A program made the translations under genes and the position numbers. A DNA stretch of 64,000 nucleotides from Clostridia bacterium (GTDB lineage: Bacteria; Bacillota; Clostridia; Christensenellales; Borkfalkiaceae). The notes under the pieces are model-generated. The model ran no database searches, was not told the origin of the DNA, and saw only the letters and a list, made by a program, of their open reading frames with translations. Positions 57,069 to 64,000 of the stretch are shown in pieces. The first letter of the stretch is position 1; every line of letters starts with the position of its first letter. Location: contig JAFQAQ010000003.1 of the NCBI GenBank assembly GCA_017399945.1, positions 62,001-126,000 of the forward strand. Direction: 5' to 3'.

Positions 57069-58091
57069 TTATCTTTGAACTCTGCCACTTGCGTTGCCAC
57101 CAGCCAAAGCTTTAACTTCGGCAATGGAAACTAAGTTATAGTCGCCTTCGATAGAGTGTTTTAAGCAACTTGCAGCAACTGCAAATTCGATTGCGTCTTG
57201 TGGTGCGTAATCGTTAAGTAAAGAGTAGATTAAACCACCGCCAAAACTGTCGCCCCCACCAACTCTGTCAACGATATGCATAGAATATTTTTTAGAAAAA
57301 TATGCGTTGCCGTCGGTGTAAAGCATTGCCGACCAATTGTTGTCGTTTGCAGAAAGACTTTCTCTTAAAGTGATTGCAACTCCCTTAAAGTTAAATCTAT
57401 CGGTAAGTTTTTGCGCAACCGAGATATAACCTTGGTGGTTAAGTTTACCACTATCGATATCGGTGTTGTCGGCTTCTATACCGAAAACGTCCTTTGCGTC
57501 TTCTTCGTTTGCAATACAATAATCAACGTAATGGCAAAGTTTATCCATAACTTCGCCTGCTTTTTGCTTGCTCCAAAGTTTTTTACGGAAATTAAGGTCG
57601 CAAGAAACGGTGATGCCACGTTGTTTTGCTTGTTTTAAAGCTTGTAGTGTAATTTCTGCCATTTGGTCTGAAAGAGCAGGGGTAATACCGGTAAAATGAA
57701 ACCAACTTACTCCGTCTAAAATAGCGTCCCAATCAAAGTCTTGCATATTAGCAGTTGCGATAGAAGAATTTGCTCTATCGTAAATAACCTTGCTAGGACG
57801 TTGGCTTGCGCCCTTTTCGCAGTAGTAAATACCAACTCTATCTCCACCACGAACGATTTTGGTGGTGTCAACGCCATATCTTCTTAAAGAATTAATTGCC
57901 CATTGACCGATTTCGTGGTCGGGCAGTCTAGATACGAAAGCAACGTCTACGCCGTAGTTAGCAAGAGAAACTGCAACGTTTGCCTCAGCCCCGCCAAAGG
58001 TAGATTGTAATTTTTCGCTTTGAACGAATCTTAAATAGTTTTCGGGTGCGAGTCTTAACATGAGCTCGCCAAAAGTAACGACTTTTTTCAT
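57069..58091 (-). CDS. kdgK: 2-dehydro-3-deoxygluconokinase (KDG kinase)
   Basis: A 340-residue PfkB-family kinase, starting KKVVTFGELMLRLAPENYLR. The second substrate-binding block is STFGGAEANVAVSLANYGVD and the nucleotide site ends DRVGGGDSFGGGLIYSLLND, with the catalytic Asp in the GGGDSFGGG motif. It phosphorylates 2-keto-3-deoxygluconate to KDPG. It is the last gene of the galacturonate operon, 24 nt after eda, with AAGGAG upstream. Confidence 0.92.
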   Translation of the reverse strand: MKKVVTFGELMLRLAPENYLRFVQSEKLQSTFGGAEANVAVSLANYGVDVAFVSRLPDHEIGQWAINSLRRYGVDTTKIVRGGDRVGIYYCEKGASQRPSKVIYDRANSSIATANMQDFDWDAILDGVSWFHFTGITPALSDQMAEITLQALKQAKQRGITVSCDLNFRKKLWSKQKAGEVMDKLCHYVDYCIANEEDAKDVFGIEADNTDIDSGKLNHQGYISVAQKLTDRFNFKGVAITLRESLSANDNNWSAMLYTDGNAYFSKKYSMHIVDRVGGGDSFGGGLIYSLLNDYAPQDAIEFAVAASCLKHSIEGDYNLVSIAEVKALAGGNASGRVQR

Positions 58092-58115
58092 ATTATTTAT
58101 TCTCCTTAGGCAAAA

Positions 58116-58691
58116 TTATTCGCCCATAACTTCTTTAATTTTTTTGCAGTTTTCTACTATATCACCCTTCATCATAAAACTACCGCCAACTGCATAAACC
58201 TTTTCAAAATCCAAAAATTCTTTAAGGTTAGTAAGGTCAGCGCCACCAGTTGGGATAAACTTAACTTGTGGGAATGGTGCTGAAAGGGCTTTAAGCGCTT
58301 TAAGACCACCGTATACGCCTGCTGGGAAGAATTTTACTATATCAATGCCCAGTTCTAACGCTTGCATGATTTCGGTTGGGGTAACGCAACCTGGGTAGTA
58401 GGGGATATTTTTCTTTTTGCAGTATTTTGCAACGCTTATGGAAAGCCCCGGTGACACGATAAACTTTGCGCCTGCTTTTAAGGCTTGTTTGCATTGTTCA
58501 AGGTTGATTACCGTTCCTGCGCCCACGTTCATTTGTGGGAACTTTTCAACTGCAAGGGCAATTGCCTCTTTTGCGCAAGCCGTACGGAAAGTGATTTCTG
58601 CGCAGTTGATTCCACCTTCGATTAAAGCGCTGAGGGTGGGTTCGGTATCTTTAAGTTCTTTAATTACTACTACGGGAATAATTTTATCCAT
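58116..58691 (-). CDS. eda: KDPG aldolase (bifunctional KHG/KDPG aldolase)
   Basis: A 191-residue class I aldolase. Motifs are MDKIIPVVVIKELKDTEPTL, GGINCAEITFRTACAKEAIA, VGAGTVINLEQCKQALKAGA and IVKFFPAGVYGGLKALKALS, where the Lys forms the Schiff base. It cleaves KDPG to pyruvate and glyceraldehyde 3-phosphate. I choose the ATG at 58691 with GGAG 6 nt upstream; an ATG 12 nt earlier overlaps that site. It follows uxaC after 16 nt. Confidence 0.92.
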   Translation of the reverse strand: MDKIIPVVVIKELKDTEPTLSALIEGGINCAEITFRTACAKEAIALAVEKFPQMNVGAGTVINLEQCKQALKAGAKFIVSPGLSISVAKYCKKKNIPYYPGCVTPTEIMQALELGIDIVKFFPAGVYGGLKALKALSAPFPQVKFIPTGGADLTNLKEFLDFEKVYAVGGSFMMKGDIVENCKKIKEVMGE

Positions 58692-58707
58692 AAAAATCTC
58701 CATTAAT

Positions 58708-60099
58708 TTAATTCATTTTAAGGTAGTTTATTGCGTTGTTATAACAAATATCTTTAACGACTTTGCCAACGAATTCAATATCTTGCGTCATTTCGCCCTT
58801 TTCCATCATGCCACCGAGATACGAACAAAGTATTCTCCTAAAATAATGGTGACGTGGATAGGAAAGGAGCGAACGGCTGTCGGTAAGCATACCAACGAAC
58901 ACACCCAAGTGACCGGTTGCAGTAAGGTCTTCTAAATGTTTTTCCATACCCACTTTGTTATCCAAGAACCACCAAGCAGGTCCGTATTGCAACTTGCCAC
59001 GAGCCTCACTTGATTGGAAACTGCCGATAAGCGTCATAATTTCGGTGTTCATTTTTGGGTTAAGATTAAACACGATTGTTTTTGGCAAACTATTTTCTCC
59101 GTCTAGTCTGTCGAACAACCTACTCATATTATAAATACTGTTGGCGTCCGAAATGCTATCGTAACCGGTGTCAAGTCCAAGTTTATTAAGCATTTTGGTG
59201 TTGTTGTTACGCATTGCGCCCACGTGTAATTCGGTTGCAATATCGTATTTTGCGTAAAGTTTAAATAGGAAATAAGTAAAATATCCTTTGAAGATTTCAG
59301 ACTCGGCAAGAGAAACTTGTTCGCCGTTAATAGCCTTTACAAACACCTTTTCGGCTTGTTCTCTATCGGCGATAGGACAAACTCTTTCCAAAGCAACGTC
59401 GGCTGCCGTAGTGCCTACTTTTATAAACTCGTTAAGTCTAATTTCAATAGCTTTTTCTAGGCTATCCATATCGATAACGGGGTGGGTTAAACTAGATAAC
59501 TTTTCCACGAAACCTTTATAACCCTTTGCTTCAACGTTCATAATCTTATCTGCACGAAAGGCAGGGATAACCTTAAACTTATAATCGGTTTTCGCTAACT
59601 TTTCAAAGGTAGTAAGGTCGTCGAAAATTTCGTTAGTGGTAAAAATATGGGTAACGTTAGATTTTTCTATAAGCGATCTTGGGGTAATGTGATTAAGTTT
59701 AATATAATCGTTACACCAATCCCAAATAAGATTAGCGTTTTCTTGGTTGATTTCTATTTCGCAGTTAAAAAATTCCTTTAATTCAACTTGCGACCAGTGA
59801 TACAAGGGGTTGCCGAAAGCCGTTCCAAGCACCTTGCAGTAGGTAAGGAACTTTTCTTTATTAGACTTATCGCCGGTGATGTATTCTTCGTCTATGCCGT
59901 AATTACGCATAAGTCTCCATTTATAATGGTCGCCTTTAAGCCAAATTTCAAAAATATCGTTAAACTCGGCGTTTTCAAGAAGCTGAGTTTCAGGCAAATG
60001 ACAGTGATAGTCGAAAATCGGCATGTCCTTTGCGTAGTTAAAATAAAGTTTTTCCGCCGTTTTAGTGGTTAATAAAAAATTATCTTTCAAGTAACTCAT
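58708..60099 (-). CDS. uxaC: Glucuronate/galacturonate isomerase UxaC
   Basis: A 463-residue TIM-barrel isomerase of the amidohydrolase superfamily. Family blocks are MPIFDYHCHLPETQLLEN, DHYKWRLMRNYGIDEEYITG, ELHVGAMRNNNTKMLNKL, and DSRSLLSYPRHHYFRRILC near the C-terminus. It converts D-galacturonate to D-tagaturonate (or glucuronate to fructuronate). It overlaps uxaA by 4 nt (ATGA), so the two are translationally coupled. Confidence 0.95.
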   Translation of the reverse strand: MSYLKDNFLLTTKTAEKLYFNYAKDMPIFDYHCHLPETQLLENAEFNDIFEIWLKGDHYKWRLMRNYGIDEEYITGDKSNKEKFLTYCKVLGTAFGNPLYHWSQVELKEFFNCEIEINQENANLIWDWCNDYIKLNHITPRSLIEKSNVTHIFTTNEIFDDLTTFEKLAKTDYKFKVIPAFRADKIMNVEAKGYKGFVEKLSSLTHPVIDMDSLEKAIEIRLNEFIKVGTTAADVALERVCPIADREQAEKVFVKAINGEQVSLAESEIFKGYFTYFLFKLYAKYDIATELHVGAMRNNNTKMLNKLGLDTGYDSISDANSIYNMSRLFDRLDGENSLPKTIVFNLNPKMNTEIMTLIGSFQSSEARGKLQYGPAWWFLDNKVGMEKHLEDLTATGHLGVFVGMLTDSRSLLSYPRHHYFRRILCSYLGGMMEKGEMTQDIEFVGKVVKDICYNNAINYLKMN

Positions 60100-61499
60100 A
60101 AGGTAACTCCCGTTTTATAAAAAGCAATTTCTCTCAAATCTTCGCTCTTGCACTTGTATTCGCCGTTAGCCGTTTTGATAAGTAAATCAAAAAGACCGTC
60201 CTCGTCCATAGAATAAGCGCAAAAATCTATCCAATTTTTCTTTAAGGAGGCAATGCGTTCGTTAGAAGCGATTTTCATCGTGGGAACGAAAGTAGAAAAC
60301 GGCGTGCCTCTACCGGTAGTAAACAACACTATTTGACAACCACTTGCCGCAAGCGCAGTTGCCGCAATAAGGTCGTTACCCGGAGCGTCTAGGGTAGATA
60401 CACCACGTTCTTTAACTTGTTCGCCATAGCAAAGCACGTCCTTAATTTCGCCCGTGCCTGCTTTTTCAATGCAACCCAAACTCTTTTCTTCCAAAGTGGT
60501 AATGCCACCTTTTTTGTTACCGGGACTTGGGTTTTCGTATACGGGGAATCCGTTATCAACGTAAAACGCCTTGAAATCTTCTATCATCTTTTTGTAACGA
60601 AGGAAGGTGTCTTGGTCTTTACATTTATTCATCAAAAGTTGTTCCGCGCCGAACATTTCGGGAACTTCGGTTAAAATAGCGCTACCGCCGGCGGCGGTGA
60701 TTTTATCGGTAACTTTACCAACTAGTGGGTTGGCGGTAAGACCGGAATATCCGTCGCTTCCACCACATTTTAAACCGATACAAAGTTCGCTAATATCAAC
60801 GTCTTCACGAACTAAAACGCTTGCTTTTTGCGCAAAATCTTTTAGGATGTTAAAACCGTATTCGATTTCGTCCTCAACTTCTTGGCAGTTAAAATAAGCG
60901 ATATTAGTTCTGCCTAAACCGTCTAGATAACTTTTAATACCTTCTAGCCCGTTGTTTTCGCAACCTAATCCAACCATCAAAACGAAGGTTGCGTTGGGGT
61001 TTAAGGCAATGCCACAAAGCAATTTTTTAATGTTTTCGTTATCTTTACCTAGTTGCGAACAACCAAATTGATGGGGTAGGGCAAAAATTCCGTCTATCGA
61101 ACCGGTAACCAAACTTTGCGCTTTCTTTTCAAGGCGTTTAACCACGTCGTTTACGCAACCTACGGTTGGAACGATATAAATTTCGTTTCTAATACCTGCG
61201 CGGTTATCGGCACGCTTAAATCCTTTGAAAGTAAATGGTTTTGCCGATTGAACGTTGGCAGAATATTCATAGGTATAAGTGGGCGTTTCGTCCAAATGAG
61301 ATTTTACGTTATGAGTATGCACCCACTCGCCCGTCTTGATATCGCAAGTTGCTCTGCCGATAACTTGACCGTATTTAATTATCGGTTCGCCCGTTTTAAT
61401 ATCCTTTAAGGCGTATTTATGTCCTGCGGGAATAAGGTCGTTTCCGGTAAGGTTTACGCCAACGTTATCTTTTTGGTTTATGATTACACAATCTTTCAT
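60096..61499 (-). CDS. uxaA: Altronate dehydratase
   Basis: A 467-residue UxaA of full length. Residues about 1-100 are the SAF-like N-terminal domain (GVNLTGNDLIPAGHKYALKD). The catalytic domain starts FKGFKRADNRAGIRNEIYIV and continues with KCGGSDGYSGLTANPLVGKV and DAPGNDLIAATALAASGCQI. It converts altronate to 2-keto-3-deoxygluconate, using iron. It overlaps uxaB by 4 nt. Confidence 0.95.
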   Translation of the reverse strand: MKDCVIINQKDNVGVNLTGNDLIPAGHKYALKDIKTGEPIIKYGQVIGRATCDIKTGEWVHTHNVKSHLDETPTYTYEYSANVQSAKPFTFKGFKRADNRAGIRNEIYIVPTVGCVNDVVKRLEKKAQSLVTGSIDGIFALPHQFGCSQLGKDNENIKKLLCGIALNPNATFVLMVGLGCENNGLEGIKSYLDGLGRTNIAYFNCQEVEDEIEYGFNILKDFAQKASVLVREDVDISELCIGLKCGGSDGYSGLTANPLVGKVTDKITAAGGSAILTEVPEMFGAEQLLMNKCKDQDTFLRYKKMIEDFKAFYVDNGFPVYENPSPGNKKGGITTLEEKSLGCIEKAGTGEIKDVLCYGEQVKERGVSTLDAPGNDLIAATALAASGCQIVLFTTGRGTPFSTFVPTMKIASNERIASLKKNWIDFCAYSMDEDGLFDLLIKTANGEYKCKSEDLREIAFYKTGVTL

Positions 61500-62878
61500 A
61501 GAATAACTTTTCCTGCGTTTATTTGCTCGATATATTCGCCGATTTTTTCAGCAAATCCGTTATAAGCGGTAAGGTCTTCACCCCAAACTTCCGTCTTTTT
61601 CATAAACTCGATGGGGCAACCACCGTTAGCAAAGAATTCAAGGTAGGGGATATCGTCCTTAATTTCGGTTTTTCCGACAGGAAGGTCACAATAATACTTT
61701 TCGCCTTCTTTATAAACACGGGTGTATAAAGCTAGTAGATAAGCAAAACCAACGGTGATAAGTGGCGCTATCTTGCCGTTTGCCGTGTAATAATCCTTAA
61801 AGCTTGGCAACACCCTTGCTTTCCACTTAGAAACGCTGTTAAGGTGTATGCTTATAAGTTGGTGATTTAAGTATGGATTAGAAAATCTTTCTATAATGCT
61901 ATCGGCAAAAACCTTGGTTGCGCTGATATCGTTTGAAACGAAAGGAACGATTTCGCTATCTAGCGTGTCGTTTAAGAACTTGCAAAGGGTTTTATCTTGC
62001 ATGCAATCGTAAACGGTGGTCGCGCCGAGCAATAACCCCGCAGAAACCAAGTTGGTGTGAGAACCGTTAAGCACTCTTACCTTACGTTTTTTGTAGTAGT
62101 TGATGTCTTTTGTTAAAACTACTTCAATGTTATGCACGCCGTCTTTAACGAATTTTGAGATTTCGCCTTTATCTTCAACAGCCCAAAGACCAAAAGGCTC
62201 GCCAATAGAAACCAAAAGGTCTTCTTTTCCGATAAGCGCTTTAATGCTAGCCTTGTCTTCTTCCGTTCTGGGTGCGCCCGAAACGATTCTGTCAACCAAA
62301 GTGTTGCAGAAGAACACTTTGTTGTCGATATAATCTTCAAATTCTTTGGGTAGATTCCAAAGAGCGATATACTTTTTAACGCAATCGTAAAGAGCGTCTG
62401 CATTGTTGTCGATAAGTTCAACGGGCATTAAATAAAGGTCGCTATTTCTTGCGTTTTCGTTAGCGTTAAAACGATGAAGTAAAAGTTTGGTGAGTTTTGC
62501 AGGGAAGGTGTTTTCAATAAACCCTTCGATTTTATCGTTGCCGTTATAACAAATACCCGCTTCGGTAGTGTTGGAAACGATAATCTTTAACTCGTTGTCG
62601 GCAAAAAGAGAACAAATACCGTCGTATTGTTCGGGTTCAAGAACGCTGTTAATAACGTTTACGGGATAAGCAGTTGCGTCTGCTTTGCCGTTCTTTACGC
62701 CACGAAGTACGATATTATACTTGTTGTTTTGTTTGATAAAGTTTTCCAAAGACCCAAAGGTGATTGGTTTAACGATATCAACTTGATAATTTCCACCTTC
62801 TTGATTCAACGTGTCGAAATACACGTCTACGAAAGTGCGTAAGAAATTGCCTTCTCCAAACTGAATAATTTTAATCAT
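61496..62878 (-). CDS. uxaB: Tagaturonate reductase
   Basis: A 460-residue protein of the long-chain mannitol dehydrogenase family. The N-terminal NAD-binding start is IIQFGEGNFLRTFVDVYFDT. The catalytic region has KVRVLNGSHTNLVSAGLLLG, with the family K-x-x-x-x-N-x-x-H pattern, and the C-terminal half is helical. It reduces tagaturonate to altronate. It is the first gene of the operon, with AGAGGAAA before the ATG; only 45 bp separate it from the upstream dagK-like gene, and that spacer has no clear promoter. Confidence 0.93.
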   Translation of the reverse strand: MIKIIQFGEGNFLRTFVDVYFDTLNQEGGNYQVDIVKPITFGSLENFIKQNNKYNIVLRGVKNGKADATAYPVNVINSVLEPEQYDGICSLFADNELKIIVSNTTEAGICYNGNDKIEGFIENTFPAKLTKLLLHRFNANENARNSDLYLMPVELIDNNADALYDCVKKYIALWNLPKEFEDYIDNKVFFCNTLVDRIVSGAPRTEEDKASIKALIGKEDLLVSIGEPFGLWAVEDKGEISKFVKDGVHNIEVVLTKDINYYKKRKVRVLNGSHTNLVSAGLLLGATTVYDCMQDKTLCKFLNDTLDSEIVPFVSNDISATKVFADSIIERFSNPYLNHQLISIHLNSVSKWKARVLPSFKDYYTANGKIAPLITVGFAYLLALYTRVYKEGEKYYCDLPVGKTEIKDDIPYLEFFANGGCPIEFMKKTEVWGEDLTAYNGFAEKIGEYIEQINAGKVIL

Positions 62879-62923
62879 AATTTTCCTCTCGTTTTCGGGA
62901 TAACCCCGTATTTTTATATTTTT

Positions 62924-63799
62924 TTAAGGTCTAAAAACCCTTAGTTTATCGGATACTATCCTAACTTCAAACGGCACGTTATAATAAAGTTCGCCGTCTA
63001 CGTTAACAGCGTAATCGCCTTCGGTGGTAATCTTAACGGATTTCATAGTTTGGTGTTTTGCTTGTTTTAAGGAAAGTAGTTTTCCCCCTTTAAGTTTAAG
63101 GAAAGCGCCAACGATTTTAAGCCCGTGTATCTCGTCCACCGTAACGAAATCGAGTTTGTTGTCCGTGGGGTTTGCCGGTGGGCAAATAGGAATTCCACCA
63201 CCGTATCTATGCCCGTTAGCAATGCAAGCGATAAACGAACGATGATGGGTTTTTATCCCTTCTATTTCCGAATCAAACTCGGCGTAGTTAACGTTAAACA
63301 AGGTTTGTATTAAACAAGTGGTGTATTTAAGTTTGGTTTTCCGTTTGGCTTTTGAATACCTTTTAAGAACGTCCACGTCCACACCCATACCTATTATGTT
63401 AAGTCCCCTAACGGTAGGCATTTGCATAAAATCGGTAAACTTTGGAACGCCGTCTAAAATCAAATCTAACGCTTCAACGGGGTCGGTGGGAAGATTAAGC
63501 GCGCTAGCAAAATCGTTACCCGTACCACAAGGGATAATGCCAAGGCTTACTTTATCGAAATTATCAAAACCGTTTATAACTTCGTGCAAAGTACCGTCGC
63601 CACCAACCACCACGATAGTGGTTGCGCCGTGACTAATAAGCGTTTTAGTAAGTTCGGTTGCTTGGTTAGGGCATTTGGTCATGTGGATAAGGTATTCTAC
63701 CTTTCTTTCGAGCAAGCGTTTTTCAAGTTTTGGAAGGGCTTTTTTTATTTTTTTGCCGTCTTTTCCGCCTGCTTTCGGGTTAATTATAAAATCTATCAT
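62924..63799 (-). CDS. Diacylglycerol kinase family lipid kinase (YegS/DagK-like)
   Basis: A 291-residue kinase with FIINPKAGGKDGKKIKKALP, the nucleotide-binding VVVGGDGTLHEVINGF and LGIIPCGTGNDFASALNLP blocks, and a C-terminal beta-sandwich (CIANGHRYGGGIPICPPANP). Such enzymes phosphorylate diacylglycerol or related lipids at the membrane. A GGGGG site lies about 11 nt before the ATG. It is 45 bp upstream of uxaB on the same strand and may share a transcript with the uxa operon. Confidence 0.88.
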   Translation of the reverse strand: MIDFIINPKAGGKDGKKIKKALPKLEKRLLERKVEYLIHMTKCPNQATELTKTLISHGATTIVVVGGDGTLHEVINGFDNFDKVSLGIIPCGTGNDFASALNLPTDPVEALDLILDGVPKFTDFMQMPTVRGLNIIGMGVDVDVLKRYSKAKRKTKLKYTTCLIQTLFNVNYAEFDSEIEGIKTHHRSFIACIANGHRYGGGIPICPPANPTDNKLDFVTVDEIHGLKIVGAFLKLKGGKLLSLKQAKHQTMKSVKITTEGDYAVNVDGELYYNVPFEVRIVSDKLRVFRP

Positions 63800-63897
63800 T
63801 AACCAAAATCCCCCACTATTACTTTATATTTAAAATTTTACTACAATTATTTTAAAATATCAAGTTTTTACCAAATTTTTGTGGTAAAATAGTATAT

Positions 63898-64000
63898 ATG
63901 AAAATTATATATGATAAGGCGTTAAAAAATCTTTCAAAAAGCCTTAATTCCCCATTGTATCTGGTGGGTGGCTACGTAAGGAATTTTTTAATCGATAAAA
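63898..64000 (+). CDS. Probable CCA-adding enzyme / poly(A) polymerase family, N-terminal part
   Basis: Only 34 codons are in the window. The translation MKIIYDKALKNLSKSLNSPL is followed by YLVGGYVRNFLID, the signature start of the class II tRNA nucleotidyltransferase/poly(A) polymerase family (LVGGxVRD). The ATG at 63898 has no Shine-Dalgarno, and a TAAAAT -10 box (63885-63890) lies 7 nt upstream, so it may also be leaderless. The -35 is weak. It diverges from the DagK-like gene. Confidence 0.7.
   Translation, partial: MKIIYDKALKNLSKSLNSPLYLVGGYVRNFLIDK

Overview
The window is AT-rich and looks like the origin-proximal part of a chromosome from an anaerobic low-GC Gram-positive bacterium, most likely a gut Clostridia. 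The taxonomic reading is inference. It rests on Firmicutes-type origin genes (rpmH-rnpA-yidD-yidC-jag), a YyaC-type spore protease, a flavodiiron protein paired with rubredoxin, many lipoproteins with Gram-positive-style lipoboxes, and canonical TTGACA/TATAAT promoters.

Layout. At 0-10 kb lie the truncated 5' end of rsmG, an AT-rich stretch with DnaA-box-like sites, dnaN, rpmH, rnpA, yidD, yidC, jag, a small HTH protein, inverted recF, then dnaA-mnmG, with the RNase P RNA on the opposite strand. These are the usual origin genes in an unusual order. At 10-18.7 kb are housekeeping genes: an amino acid kinase, a PepV-like dipeptidase, radC, gltX, an acetyltransferase-like protein, a GtrA-like protein, yyaC, a CvpA-like protein and an HD hydrolase. 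From 18.7 to 20.9 kb there is a 2.1-kb gene-free region with three parS sites, a perfect DnaA box and other repeats, followed by ftsH, parA and parB. This is the strongest candidate for the centromere and perhaps the replication origin.

At 24.8-38.3 kb are accessory genes: a DUF2156-GNAT fusion, an alpha-L-rhamnosidase (GH78), lipoproteins, a FAD oxidoreductase, tRNA-Met and tRNA-Glu, a BspA-type leucine-rich-repeat lipoprotein, an NlpC/P60 hydrolase, a FliB-like methylase, a sugar isomerase and an AAC(3)-family acyltransferase. From 38.3 to 44 kb come a TRAP-type permease, a LysR regulator, pyridoxamine kinase divergent from a shortened PdxR-like regulator, and a YwaF-like membrane protein. 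From 44.2 to 50.6 kb three surface genes lie in a row: a GLUG-repeat lipoprotein with a tandemly duplicated C-terminal module, a membrane-bound alpha/beta hydrolase, and an SGNH esterase-like lipoprotein. At 50.6-57 kb are an acyltransferase, small membrane proteins, a putative 280-nt structured RNA on the minus strand, flavodiiron protein with rubredoxin, another LysR regulator and an orphan lipoprotein. From 57 to 62.9 kb a complete galacturonate operon, uxaB-uxaA-uxaC-eda-kdgK, is read on the minus strand. The window ends with a DagK-like lipid kinase and the 5' end of a CCA-adding-enzyme-like gene.

Taken together, the rhamnosidase and the galacturonate operon suggest use of pectin-type plant sugars. 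The flavodiiron pair suggests oxygen detoxification. The most unusual signals are the parS-rich intergenic region, a recurring promoter layout with the -10 box only 6-7 nt before the ATG (probable leaderless mRNAs), the unidentified structured RNA at 52.3-52.6 kb, and a small ORF at 10.3 kb that needs a frame change to be complete. I found no insertion sequence, prophage or CRISPR array.
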